This document shows positions 16,101 through 21,392 of a stretch of DNA of 21,392 nt, in pieces. Each line of letters begins with the position of its first letter. The first letter of the stretch is position 1. The stretch is from IMG/VR virus record IMGVR_UViG_3300020385_000073, positions 1-21,392 of that record. One strand, given 5' to 3'. Source of the stretch: a virus. Under the pieces are notes generated by a model. That model ran no database searches and was not told the origin of the DNA. It was given only the letters and a program-made list of their open reading frames with translations. Position numbers and translations under genes: made by a program.

Positions 16101-17001
16101 CAGAAATAATGTCTGAAATTGTGATGGGGTCAGCAGCAAATGCGCCAACAATTTCCCATTCTGGTCTTTCTTTTGCGAAAGCATCTGGAGCAAGTGGGAA
16201 TTTCTGCGCTGAAGGAATTTGTCTACCAGAACCTTCATTAAATGCATTGGATAGTTTTGCATAATACATATCCAAGTCGGTTGTTTCAAAACCGCCAGGA
16301 ATATTCACACCATCAGCATACTCAAAACACGTAAGTTTATGGTGAGAGAATGTTGGTGTTGAAAGATTACCAGATCCAGGAGTAAAGACTCTATTGTTTG
16401 TATATACTAATCCACTTTCATCAGCATCAAAGAAACTGAACTGCCAGAAATAACAGAGACCAGTTACCCTAAAGACAGCAGTTGATGGAACATCTAGATC
16501 AGTTGGGTTTGGAACATACTTAGGTCTAATTCTAGTTTTTCTTAAATCAAGACCAACAATAGAAGTACCACGAGGAATGATAACACCACCCTCAACACTA
16601 TTAAACTTATAAAGGATATTATCTTCTTGGTTAATATCAAAGTTTGACTCAAGGTTCAAACTAAATACATCCGATGCTGGGGATGTAGTATTTCCATTTG
16701 GTGCAACTGCTTGTGCAAGTGCAGTTCCAATCTTCTTAATACCAAAACCAGGTCTGTTATCAATGGTGTGATCACCAGGGAAAACAAGAATGGTTGTTCT
16801 TGCGTTATTATCGTTATTATTACCAACTATGAAAGAAAATCTAGATGCTTCAATCAGTGCCCTTTGAATAGTTTTAAAGGGTTTTGTTAGAGAGTTACCT
16901 TGATTGGTAATACTATCTGTCGCATCAAGATCATTCGAGTTTACATATAGAATTCTACCTTCGTAGTTCTTGATAAAATTCTCTAGTTTATTAAGAGGCA
17001 T
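10114..17001 (-). CDS. Giant virion fibre/spike protein with S74 intramolecular chaperone, 2295 aa
   Basis: The N-terminus has KPFKTIQRAL at residues 40-49, a common opening of pectate-lyase-like beta-helix domains. A long central part (to about residue 1500) mixes beta-rich domains with GV..ITT-type repeats, and residues 1500-2150 are short fibre repeats, including two 75-residue copies at about 1860-2010. Residues 2194-2295 form a Peptidase_S74 endosialidase-type chaperone: SDDRLK (Ser 2194, Lys 2199 would be the self-cleavage dyad), AGVSAQDVQKVLPEAV, YEKLIPLLIEAIKELNAKVEDLEDKL as the terminal coiled coil. By family knowledge it trimerises the fibre and then cuts itself off before Ser 2194. 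Likely a tail fibre or spike touching the host surface. Confidence 0.9.
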   Translation of the reverse strand: MPLNKLENFIKNYEGRILYVNSNDLDATDSITNQGNSLTKPFKTIQRALIEASRFSFIVGNNNDNNARTTILVFPGDHTIDNRPGFGIKKIGTALAQAVAPNGNTTSPASDVFSLNLESNFDINQEDNILYKFNSVEGGVIIPRGTSIVGLDLRKTRIRPKYVPNPTDLDVPSTAVFRVTGLCYFWQFSFFDADESGLVYTNNRVFTPGSGNLSTPTFSHHKLTCFEYADGVNIPGGFETTDLDMYYAKLSNAFNEGSGRQIPSAQKFPLAPDAFAKERPEWEIVGAFAADPITISDIISGDGATPDPVITVTTVEDHELNVGTPIKIRGIDVDDYNVSTTVASVTGEKTFTYLLSSIRSNLPADPSGSGTVTIETDTVKGASPYIFNCSLRSVWGMNGLTADGAKADGFRSMVLAQFTAVSLQKDDRAFVKYNAQTRSYDGISVTKVTGSALSSGSASTNSETVYHLDQQAVYRRGWETGHVQQRNDSILQIVSVFAIGFNRHFSAESGADASITNSNSNFGQTALVADGFKKKAFDKDDHGYITHVISPKSIRDRSVNVDWIPIDVGLTTAVGITSHLYLFGFNTKDNVPPNLISGYRVGARQDEKLFLDLPATASVRVASCSVFMTDTDISGSQITPTGSNSSKKEFIVVRGTQSPDFNFLVLDSNHNLRTGEKVIVVSDDADLPEGLNPSRPYYVITTQNANQIKLASTPANASNDLPLKLYGGSNLRIISRVTDRDSGELGSPIQYDPNNSNWFVYVNQGNEIYDQLNTLGVVGFAEDRTDVTFFKRIADNRSIDDKIYKVRFVIPKETTGAKDPQEGFVLQESSITGALTDAELSLSTIDADNVRFKRNPGFISTCSVATNDVTIITEQPHKLDIGDRVLIKNVKSTGNPTGVGVSGYNGDFVVDSVVDTMTFTYSTTDRNGVTHNVGDYTGSSSAARDTNLPRFERNDLESNLYIYRRDIISPYVENVSDGIYHLYVLNSSNQVTEEFTNYEYEQNVTNLYPQLDRDNKLDNPGASKSFAQRFPLGEVNTNDLQKSITRETVDIAFTKFGITPKVLRTSPLSVGVATITTKQDHGLNGIIDFSVLTGGSGFDNGSYFSVRLYSDNTFTIWQGATADVTVTGGSITSVTIASSGSGYSAGETLYFQGFAGASITINAACLSSPDNNALQVTGLGTVTDGLYRISSIPSRNEIAIAKTSGDPEIFENQVVFNIGPSASVSTRVFDALVGITTITTSTAHGLVAGNQLRILDSSDNNLGDFIVKDSAGITTFTVGKEIASTANRVLKHGFNANDLTSGVDGENLGSRGIPLYDNQFGSLVNDLTTASSGGKSSFAIVTNSVQGSVGVGTTARLPLGSFIEVNEEIMRVASSTLTGSGSNEITVLRGSLGTSKQDHPANSLIKKIKPIAIELRRPSILRASGHTFEYLGYGPGNYSTGLPQVQVRTLTEREDFLAQAQEKSGGQVVYTGMNSDGDFFIGNTKYSASSGKQQTFDIPIPTVAGQDPSRLSVVFDEVIVKERILVEGGSSNQILSQFDGPVTFNGKVIFNDELKLEDNFVIGGEIISKNDTQSNSCTTGAIRTLGGIGVAKNVNICGDLNVAGISTFNGGIQINTGLFSRGSEEAFLGRDGNEWSGAWIGGIGIATEGVAGGTEVEDRTIRGITGDLLLGTTSDDGFVIVDDHFKVEGDTTLERNLNVTSASGISTFAGSVDFNGAVDIGNIRIDGNTVSTTLGDLTIDAAGDNVFFTDTTQNTLGNVDTGAAQFDGGVGIAKNLTVGGGLNVKGSTTLGDNASSDTVTIDGTLTVNNDIDNGNNTITAGGGDFGNIQIAITDDNTIDTTSGNLVLDSNGGLIDINDNVDISGNLVANGNVDLGNATSDTITATGRFDSHLIPTPDGTRDLGASSLEWRDLFIDGTAHIDTLDVDGNGTVAGTFAVASTTNLNGDVNLGNATGDTITATGRFDSHLVPSTDNARDLGASNLEWRNLYIDGTAHIDTLDVDGNGTVAGTFAVNGNTTIGNASGDSHTFNGNVDMNHNLNVDGSTTLDGTRIDGNLDLNGSANISSNLDVVGNLDVDGATSLDNTTINGTLDMNGTATTHLILPDGDNSRDLGSPSRRWQDVYGVEFHGTLVGGASQVKTTQANNSNGFLVFADTNNAGTSTQTLKTGSHLVYSGGNLVITGGGSFTGDLTAFASDDRLKTNKLPITGALNKTLSLNGFTYNWNEIAGKFGLDTEITYAGVSAQDVQKVLPEAVRPAPVSDEYNAVQYEKLIPLLIEAIKELNAKVEDLEDKLSDK
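10115..10122 (-). promoter_or_regulatory. T4-type late promoter before the 1237-residue gene
   Basis: GATAAATA (10122-10115, minus strand) matches the T4-like late form NATAAATA. It sits 16 bases before the ATG at 10098 and overlaps the last codons and stop of the upstream giant gene (GAT AAA TAA). Confidence 0.68.
10973..11422 (-). repeat. 225-bp tandem repeat inside the 2295-residue fibre gene
   Basis: Two adjacent 225-bp units (10973-11197 and 11198-11422, 75 codons each). Their first 66 bases are identical (10973-11038 and 11198-11263) and the rest is diverged. Each encodes RDLGAS..EWR..., then DGTAHIDTLDVDGNGTVAGT. The exact block in otherwise diverged units suggests recent duplication or conversion. 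Confidence 0.88.
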
Positions 17002-17034
17002 CGGATTATATCGCCCAGATTATTTTCTATGATT

Positions 17035-17042
17035 TATTTATC
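17035..17042 (-). promoter_or_regulatory. T4-type late promoter before the 2295-residue gene
   Basis: GATAAATA (17042-17035, minus strand) lies 33 bases before the ATG at 17001 and contains the stop codon of the preceding gene (GGA TAA ATA). It is identical to the late element at 10122-10115. Confidence 0.68.
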
Positions 17043-17343
17043 CTAGTAAATCCTCCTTAGTAAAGTAAGGAATTAAATCTTCTGGGAGTGTTTTTGGATT
17101 TTTTATTGAAATATCATCAAAACAAGGATGTGCTTGTTCTAAAATTAAATAGTTTGATCCGGCATATACATCATCTATTTCTAGAGATTGATTTTTATTT
17201 GCTTCTTCTATCAATGCTCTATCATAAAGATGACCATCTGGAAGTTCGTCAAAAGTGAATGGGACACCTTCCAGAAAATACATTCTTACAATTATTCTCT
17301 GGTCGTTATACCAACAATGTGATGTGCTTACGGTATACGACAT
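17038..17343 (-). CDS. Hypothetical protein, 101 aa
   Basis: The product begins MSYTVSTSHCWYNDQRIIVRMYFLEG, likely a small beta sheet, then FDELPDGHLYDRALIEEANKN and a C-terminus with ALE-like acidic character (ILEQAHPCFDDISIKNP, ending TKEDLLG). No membrane segment or signal peptide. No family is recognised. It follows the tRNA genes by 28 bases and ends in the late promoter of the giant fibre gene. It may be read through from the tRNA unit or from an unseen promoter in the A/T-rich gap. No clear ribosome site precedes its ATG. Confidence 0.75.
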   Translation of the reverse strand: MSYTVSTSHCWYNDQRIIVRMYFLEGVPFTFDELPDGHLYDRALIEEANKNQSLEIDDVYAGSNYLILEQAHPCFDDISIKNPKTLPEDLIPYFTKEDLLG

Positions 17344-17370
17344 ATCATGTTATTTTTTTATATTTAGTAG

Positions 17371-17455
17371 TGCGAGTAGGGAGACTTGAACTCCCACGAG
17401 CACAATGCTCAACAGATTTTAAGTCTGGTGCGTCTACCGATTCCGCCATACTCGC
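17371..17455 (-). tRNA. tRNA-Leu (anticodon UAA)
   Basis: An 85-base class II tRNA. Acceptor GCGAGTA (17455-17449) pairs with TACTCGC, the D-arm has GGCGGAATCGGTAGACGC, the anticodon loop is CTTAAAA (anticodon TAA), a long variable arm TTGAGCATTGTGCTCG follows, and the T-arm is GGGAG-TTCAAGT-CTCCC. The 3' CCA is not encoded. One outer pair of the anticodon stem is mismatched (C-U). It would read UUA codons, which are common in AT-rich phage genes. Confidence 0.95.
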
Positions 17456-17459
17456 TTAG

Positions 17460-17532
17460 TGCTTCCTGTGAGGATCGAACTCACCTTAGGCAAATTATGA
17501 GTTTGCTGCATTCACCAGATTGCTAAGGAAGC
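17460..17532 (-). tRNA. tRNA with CAU anticodon (Met or Ile2)
   Basis: A 73-base tRNA. Acceptor GCTTCCT (17532-17526) pairs with AGGAAGC, the anticodon arm is GCAAA-CTCATAA-TTTGC (anticodon CAT), the T-arm GTGAG-TTCGATC-CTCAC. No CCA is encoded. A CAU anticodon is used by elongator Met, initiator Met and, after lysidine modification, Ile2 (AUA). Three G-C pairs at the base of the anticodon stem, the initiator mark, are absent, so it is elongator Met or Ile2; sequence alone does not decide here. Confidence 0.93.
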
Positions 17533-17535
17533 AGA

Positions 17536-17607
17536 TAGGAATGCCGAGAATTGAACTCGGATGACCCCGTTATAAGCAGGGCGCATTAACCATTATGCGA
17601 CACTCCC
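17536..17607 (-). tRNA. tRNA-Ile with the rare UAU anticodon
   Basis: A 72-base tRNA. Acceptor GGGAGTG (17607-17601) pairs with CATTCCT including two G-U pairs, the D-stem is GCAT/ATGC, the anticodon arm CCCTG-CTTATAA-CGGGG (anticodon TAT at 17574-17572), and the T-arm CCGAG-TTCAATT-CTCGG. No CCA is encoded. UAU reads AUA directly. Most bacteria lack such a tRNA and use Ile2 with lysidine-34. It begins 11 bases after the stop of the antitoxin-like gene. Confidence 0.9.
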
Positions 17608-17617
17608 TGATGATGAA

Positions 17618-17791
17618 CTACTGAGCTTCGTTATTATTCTCAGTGTGTATTCGTATTAGTTCATCATCGGCAGGCATCATCACTGCTGCCTTACCATCTT
17701 CTCTTACAATACCTATGGTTTCACCTTTTTCGACTCTTTCTAAGAGTTCGTCAAAATTGTCTTCCCATTCTTTTAGAGTAAAAACTTCCAT
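17618..17791 (-). CDS. Phd/YefM-like antitoxin, 57 aa
   Basis: ATG at 17791-17789 overlaps the stop of the preceding gene (TAATG); TAG at 17620-17618. The product starts MEVFTLKEWEDNFDELLERV, continues EKGETIGIVREDGKAAVMMP and ends DDELIRIHTENNNEAQ. This is the Phd/YefM fold pattern: strand, helix with FDELLERVEKGE, strand TIGIVRE, strand AAVMMP, then DDE. In that family the N-terminus binds operator DNA and the C-terminal tail binds the toxin. Here the tail is short and no toxin gene is adjacent, so it is an orphan that may neutralise a host toxin or act as a small repressor. The tRNA cluster follows at once. Confidence 0.8.
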   Translation of the reverse strand: MEVFTLKEWEDNFDELLERVEKGETIGIVREDGKAAVMMPADDELIRIHTENNNEAQ

Positions 17792-17994
17792 TAATTTACC
17801 TTTCCATAAACTGCAAGATCAGCATATTCAATTTGATCATCATTGAGGTGGGAAGTGCAGCACTCCATCACGTTCATAAATTGTTCGGCAGTTTCACATT
17901 CTATAATCTTTTCATCTCCTTGATCACTGAAAAGAAGGAACGTGCGGGTGCAAATATCAATCACTACGCCTTGAACAAAAGTTTCAGTGTTCAT
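17791..17994 (-). CDS. Hypothetical protein, 67 aa
   Basis: This is the first gene of the accessory cassette. The product begins MNTETFVQGVVIDICTRTFLLFSD, a beta-rich start, and ends NDDQIEYADLAVYGKVN. Three cysteines (ICTRT, IECETAEQ, MECCTS) plus a pair in ECC could bind metal, which is speculative. It resembles small hypothetical proteins of T4-like cyanophages but I can give no function. It has a strong promoter upstream (18052-18023), a leader nearly the same as that of the gene at 2604, and a TAATG overlap with the antitoxin-like gene, so the two are surely co-translated. Confidence 0.82.
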   Translation of the reverse strand: MNTETFVQGVVIDICTRTFLLFSDQGDEKIIECETAEQFMNVMECCTSHLNDDQIEYADLAVYGKVN

Positions 17995-18052
17995 TCGGGG
18001 GTGTTTCCTTGATTACCCTCTAATTATAGAGCATCTCCCCCCAGAATGTCAA
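17995..18052 (-). promoter_or_regulatory. Sigma70-type promoter and conserved leader for the antitoxin/tRNA cassette
   Basis: On the minus strand there is a perfect TTGACA at 18052-18047, an 18-base spacer and a perfect TATAAT at 18028-18023. The start would be near 18016. The leader carries GTAATCAAGGAAACACC, matching the leader before 2604 apart from a few bases. The -35 begins six bases after the stop of the LamG gene. Confidence 0.85.
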
Positions 18053-18057
18053 CCGTA

Positions 18058-19854
18058 TCAATTGATGAACCGTCCACCGACAGCATCATAACGCTCCGTG
18101 ACCTCTTCTTGCGTTAATGCCTTATTATAAACACGGAACAACGAGATTTCCATCGGTATTCTATAATTAGTGTCAAATCTTCTTCCAGAAATTCTTCCCT
18201 GCCCATAGTTTGCAGGATTAAAATTTCTTTTCGCAGAATCTTCACCACTACCAGCACGAACTACTTCTAATGCTGATTGAAGATTTCCATTGATGTAAAT
18301 CTTGTTATTTGTGTAAGAAACATCCTTTCTCATTTCAAAAATATAATGTGTCCATTGTCCAGGTAATTCGTCATCATTAAGAGTTGGTCCATCATCTTTA
18401 TTGATACCTAATTGCTCAACTCTTGATGATGATAATCCATATAAATCACCATTTCCAGTGTTAAATCCAAGTGCTATTTGCGTTCCATTACCAATAACAG
18501 ATCCTGTCCATACACTATACTCATCCCAACCAAAGATCATATAACCATTAGTATCTTCAATTTGAGTATCAATATGCACTTGTGCCAGCACTTCAACCGT
18601 TACTGTTGTAGTATTTGCATCAATGTTTGGTGCTTCAAAATTCGCGTGATCGTTATCCCCATCAAATTGAAAATAATTTTGTAATACTGTAACAGTGCTT
18701 TCAATAAAAGTTGAAATACCTACAAGATCTGCATCATTACCAGCAACATCCGGGCTTTCTGCCAGATCATACCAAATAGTTCCAGTTCCAAAATAAGAAG
18801 AATTGTTTGATGCATCTAAATCAAGCACAAGACCTTCTGGTAATGCAGTAGCATCTTCCTCAACATCTAGAACTGCAAGAGCTGCAATGGCACTTTTGTT
18901 TGAAGTTCTTCTCCTGGTAAATTCTGTCTTTGTATTTTGCATCCCCCAATGGGTCAATTCTTTCTCAGACTTATTCTTTTTAACCTCATTTAGTGTTCCA
19001 CGGAGAGAATCTCTATCTTTCCTAATTTGAATAATTTCTTGGTATATGGTATCAATACTAGATGCAATATCGACACATCTGGAAGCAGTCACACTAGTAT
19101 CAGTTGCTGGAGCAACTCCTGCACCATTATAAGTATAACCAACTAATGGAACTCCTGCTGCATGTGATGCTGTTGAAGTTGTGAGATCAAATCTACCATT
19201 TCCGATAAAAGAACCACTACCATCAGTTCTTACGCCAGTTGCAACATTAGAAGTATTTCTAAATTCTACATTATCTCTTACATTTTTATACCCAAATCCA
19301 GAGTATGATGAATCTAAATGAATAGTTCTGTCAGGATCAAATGGATTTTGTGCTCCAGAATCATATCCAGGACCTGCCATTTTATCATATATCTTTACAA
19401 ATTCGACATCATTATTGATAGTTGTGTTATTTGAGAACGATGTTGTATATCCAACTTCTCCAGGAGTTCCCGTAGTGCTTAGGGCAATACCTGGATTACA
19501 GTTTCCATTTGTTGCTTCTGTTGATAAATTGACAATTTGCTGCTTTTTAATATTAATTTGATTATTGAAGTTCATCACTTTATTATCAACTTCTCTACAA
19601 AGACGTTGAAGAACATCTGCTTTATTTTTTATTTCTTTTTCTTTGTCAGAAACCACATTTTCATCATAAAATGTTTCCTTTGGTGTATACTTAGATTTTG
19701 TCCAAGTGCCATCTTCCGTTTGTTCAATTTTATCAAATTCTAAAGCAGTTGGTGCTTTTTCTGTAGTTTGTTTTTCAAAAGCACCATCCAACTCTACCTG
19801 CTCTGCTTCTAGTATATCAATACCTTGTCTTCTTAGTGCATCATCGATTGCCAT
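18058..19854 (-). CDS. Virion adhesin-like protein with LamG/concanavalin-A-like domain, 598 aa
   Basis: Residues 338-598 show a LamG/concanavalin-A-like lectin fold: GLVLDLDASN, GTIWYDLAES, YFQFDGDNDHANF, then WTHYIFEMRK, NNKIYINGNLQS and the closing ISLFRVYNKALTQEEVTERYDA, the classic last strand and helix of Laminin_G_3 domains. Before it lie two charged helical regions (about 70-105 and 270-310) that look like coiled coils, separated by a Gly/Thr/Ser-rich part. ATG at 19854 follows the upstream stop by no gap (TAA ATG), with GGAGG inside the upstream gene end. Likely a tail fibre or baseplate protein that binds a cell-surface sugar; ligand unknown. Confidence 0.87.
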   Translation of the reverse strand: MAIDDALRRQGIDILEAEQVELDGAFEKQTTEKAPTALEFDKIEQTEDGTWTKSKYTPKETFYDENVVSDKEKEIKNKADVLQRLCREVDNKVMNFNNQINIKKQQIVNLSTEATNGNCNPGIALSTTGTPGEVGYTTSFSNNTTINNDVEFVKIYDKMAGPGYDSGAQNPFDPDRTIHLDSSYSGFGYKNVRDNVEFRNTSNVATGVRTDGSGSFIGNGRFDLTTSTASHAAGVPLVGYTYNGAGVAPATDTSVTASRCVDIASSIDTIYQEIIQIRKDRDSLRGTLNEVKKNKSEKELTHWGMQNTKTEFTRRRTSNKSAIAALAVLDVEEDATALPEGLVLDLDASNNSSYFGTGTIWYDLAESPDVAGNDADLVGISTFIESTVTVLQNYFQFDGDNDHANFEAPNIDANTTTVTVEVLAQVHIDTQIEDTNGYMIFGWDEYSVWTGSVIGNGTQIALGFNTGNGDLYGLSSSRVEQLGINKDDGPTLNDDELPGQWTHYIFEMRKDVSYTNNKIYINGNLQSALEVVRAGSGEDSAKRNFNPANYGQGRISGRRFDTNYRIPMEISLFRVYNKALTQEEVTERYDAVGGRFIN

Positions 19855-20637
19855 TTATGAATCCTCCAATAATGTAATTCTTTCTTTTAAAATCTTAATT
19901 TCTTTTTGATGCTCTTGAACTGCACCAATTAATAAAGTCGTGAGTCTACCATAATCAACACCTTTATATATTTTATCATATAATGGTTCATCTTTTACTA
20001 CTGATGGTATATACTTACCAACTTCTTGTGCAATTAAACCAATTTGTCTACCTTCTGGGTAATTTTTGGTAAGAGATGTTGGAAGATCTTCTTTCCAATC
20101 ATATGAAACGGGATTAAGTTTCATCAATAAATTCAAAGATTCTAAATCATCTAATCGTTTAATATTTTTCTTCAATCTGATATCAGAGTGAATATGTAAT
20201 AGGTCTAAAGGTTTTCCATTATACTTCCAAAAACCAGCTAAATCACCTAAGGGAGCAACATTAGTTGATACTGGTGTTATTTCCTTGACTGCTGGTGTAA
20301 TTTTTGAAAATAATCCTGTAATTTTCTGAGAAATTGCATTATATGCTGCTTCTAAAGCACCTAAAGAAATGCTTGAACCAATCTTAATGTCTGCTCCAGT
20401 TACGTTTTGAATTCCAACATGATTATTCAAACCAATTGAATTAAAAGTTAGCGGACTTGTAATAGAAGGTCCAGCAACTAATGATCCAGTGAATGGAATT
20501 GCAGTAGAACCTCCACCAAAGTGACCCTTATGTGCAGAGAGTGATCCTGGTTCCCATAATCCATTAGGTATTTGTAATGCACCACCACCAAGTGGAGTCA
20601 TTATATCAATACTGCCTAGTTCTAGTTTATCAAGCAT
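19855..20637 (-). CDS. Virion protein with C-terminal S74 intramolecular chaperone, 260 aa
   Basis: Residues 151-260 form an endosialidase-type chaperone (Peptidase_S74): HSDIRLKKNIK with Ser 151 and Lys 156 as the expected self-cleavage pair, NPVSYDWKE, GLIAQEVGKYIPSVV, YGRLTTLLIGAVQEHQKEIKILKERI as the terminal coiled coil. The first 150 residues (GGGALQIPNGLW, IGLNNHVGIQNVTGADIKIG) are Gly-rich and beta-like and would be the mature part, so the cleaved product is small. The ATG follows AAGGAG by seven bases. It lies between a spike-like gene and the LamG gene, which suggests a tail-tip or fibre module. Cleavage is inferred. Confidence 0.88.
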   Translation of the reverse strand: MLDKLELGSIDIMTPLGGGALQIPNGLWEPGSLSAHKGHFGGGSTAIPFTGSLVAGPSITSPLTFNSIGLNNHVGIQNVTGADIKIGSSISLGALEAAYNAISQKITGLFSKITPAVKEITPVSTNVAPLGDLAGFWKYNGKPLDLLHIHSDIRLKKNIKRLDDLESLNLLMKLNPVSYDWKEDLPTSLTKNYPEGRQIGLIAQEVGKYIPSVVKDEPLYDKIYKGVDYGRLTTLLIGAVQEHQKEIKILKERITLLEDS

Positions 20638-20648
20638 TTTATTTCTCC

Positions 20649-21221
20649 TTATTTACAAGTCTGACTAATTGCTGTAATCAATGATGCCCAATTACCAGAT
20701 AAGATACTCTTAAGAAATCCTGCACTTGAAACAGCACTTCCTTTATTAAAATTTCCAGCCAACATCATATCACCCACAAAATTCATATTTCCCTCACTCA
20801 CAATACACATTCTTGCTGCAGCTAATCTATATTCATTACCTGTGGTAACTTGATAGAATCCATTACACTTGGACATTATATTACCCTGCCCAGATTCTCC
20901 AGATGCGTTGAAGAAAATGTTTCTAGCATTAATATATACATCACCATTTTCAGCATTTAATACAATATCACCAGATCTTGCAATAATTGCTTTACCAACT
21001 CCACCATGTTGTGATGGATCACCATTAATTGCAACTACTTCTGCACTAAATCCTTGTATTCTTTCATTCTTATTTCCACTCTTTGAGTGAATTATAGAAT
21101 TATTTGCCGACGTAATAATAGTCAGATCTCTTTTATCATCAATTCCTTCATGCGTAACAGGTCCACAGTGCATAAAAGCATGTGGGTTAGCAGTGATTGT
21201 ATAATCTGGTGCGTTTGACAT
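20649..21221 (-). CDS. Beta-rich virion protein, spike-like, 190 aa
   Basis: The middle (about residues 70-115) has the alternating pattern of beta-helix spikes: GDIVLNAENGDVYINARNIFFNASG, like the C-terminal needle of gp5/VgrG-type proteins. The N-terminus reads MSNAPDYTITANPHAFMHCG and the C-terminus LKSILSGNWASLITAISQTC. There is no lysozyme domain. It sits directly downstream of a Ser/Gly-rich gene end and upstream of the S74 protein, behind a late promoter, which supports a structural, baseplate or tail-tip role. The spike assignment rests on the repeat pattern, not on a recognised full domain. Confidence 0.78.
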   Translation of the reverse strand: MSNAPDYTITANPHAFMHCGPVTHEGIDDKRDLTIITSANNSIIHSKSGNKNERIQGFSAEVVAINGDPSQHGGVGKAIIARSGDIVLNAENGDVYINARNIFFNASGESGQGNIMSKCNGFYQVTTGNEYRLAAARMCIVSEGNMNFVGDMMLAGNFNKGSAVSSAGFLKSILSGNWASLITAISQTCK

Positions 21222-21240
21222 CTGTTATCAAATTTTTAAG

Positions 21241-21248
21241 TATTTATT
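21241..21248 (-). promoter_or_regulatory. T4-type late promoter before the spike-like gene
   Basis: AATAAATA (21248-21241, minus strand) fits NATAAATA and lies 19 bases before the ATG at 21221, just after the stop codon of the gene at the right edge (TGA TAA TAA ATA). Confidence 0.6.
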
Positions 21249-21249
21249 A

Positions 21250-21392
21250 TCAATATCCATATCCACCACCAGATCCAGATGAACCACTAGATCCACTGCT
21301 AGATCCAGATGAACCACTAGATCCACTACTAGATCCACTACTAGATCCACTACTAGAACTACTGGAAGAAGTAGATGGAGATGTGGGTGTTG
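21250..21392 (-). CDS. Ser/Gly-rich C-terminus of a protein cut by the window edge
   Basis: Only the last 46 codons and the TGA (21252-21250) are present; the frame is open to the right edge. The product part is TPTSPST followed by about 33 residues of Ser and Gly in SSSG and GSSGSS units and ends GSGGGYGY. Such a tail is likely unstructured and flexible. The reading frame is the only one that gives this regular pattern. The neighbour genes suggest a virion protein, but nothing here identifies which. The DNA is built of 12-bp and 30-bp direct repeats. Confidence 0.8.
   Translation of the reverse strand, partial: TPTSPSTSSSSSSSGSSSGSSSGSSGSSGSSSGSSGSSGSGGGYGY
21271..21352 (-). repeat. 12-bp and 30-bp direct repeats in the Ser/Gly-rich gene end
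   Basis: Two adjacent 30-bp units at 21271-21300 and 21301-21330 differ at one base; three perfect 12-bp units CTAGATCCACTA (plus strand) run at 21317-21352. All unit lengths are multiples of three, so copy changes would keep the frame. Confidence 0.9.

Noticed and set aside
17344-17370. A/T-rich gap with TATAAAAA before the 101-residue gene as a late promoter
   Set aside because: It does not match NATAAATA at the last bases and such strings are expected by chance in AT-rich gaps.
17371-17607. tRNA cluster as a phage integration site
   Set aside because: The three tRNAs are complete and belong to the phage; no integrase gene or attachment repeat is visible in the window.

Overview
The window reads as an internal stretch of a large tailed-phage genome, most likely a marine T4-like myovirus of cyanobacteria. 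The basis is the mix of giant low-complexity virion proteins, T4-type late promoters (NATAAATA), a phage-borne purine gene (purC), a small tRNA cluster and a set of small proteins of the kind seen in T4-like cyanophages. Host and virus type are inferred; no photosynthesis gene, capsid gene or polymerase lies here to settle it. Every gene I can support is on the minus strand, so transcription runs from right (21392) to left (1). The DNA is AT-rich and densely packed, with many stop/start overlaps (ATGA, TAATG).

Right part, 21392-18058: virion genes. First comes the Ser/Gly-rich tail of a protein cut by the window edge. Then come a beta-rich, spike-like protein (20649-21221), a protein ending in an S74 intramolecular chaperone (19855-20637), and a protein with two coiled-coil regions and a C-terminal LamG/concanavalin-A-like lectin domain (18058-19854). 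A late promoter precedes the spike-like gene.

18052-17038: an accessory cassette set into the structural block and served by its own sigma70-type promoter. It holds a small hypothetical gene, an orphan Phd/YefM-like antitoxin gene (missed by simple ORF length cut-offs), three tRNA genes (Ile-UAU, a CAU tRNA that is Met or Ile2, and Leu-UAA) and a 101-residue hypothetical protein.

17001-6385: two giant repetitive fibre-like virion proteins of 2295 and 1237 residues, each with a late promoter overlapping the stop codon of the gene before it. The larger one ends in a second S74 chaperone. Both carry long in-frame internal repeats.

6377-1: non-structural genes in short units, most with their own host-type promoter. 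The most striking unit is 5350-6322: two overlapping genes that together carry the motifs of one N6-adenine DNA methyltransferase, with the NPPY half placed first and the SAM-binding half second. The domain is therefore both split and circularly permuted. Next is a ParB-domain protein with a DpnI-like winged-helix C-terminus, then a terminator and an SF2 DEAH helicase with a likely TTG start. A five-gene operon of small proteins follows (46, 75, 60, 80 and 104 residues), then a purC operon with three small genes, the last cut by the left edge. No gene-free stretch longer than 300 bases exists.
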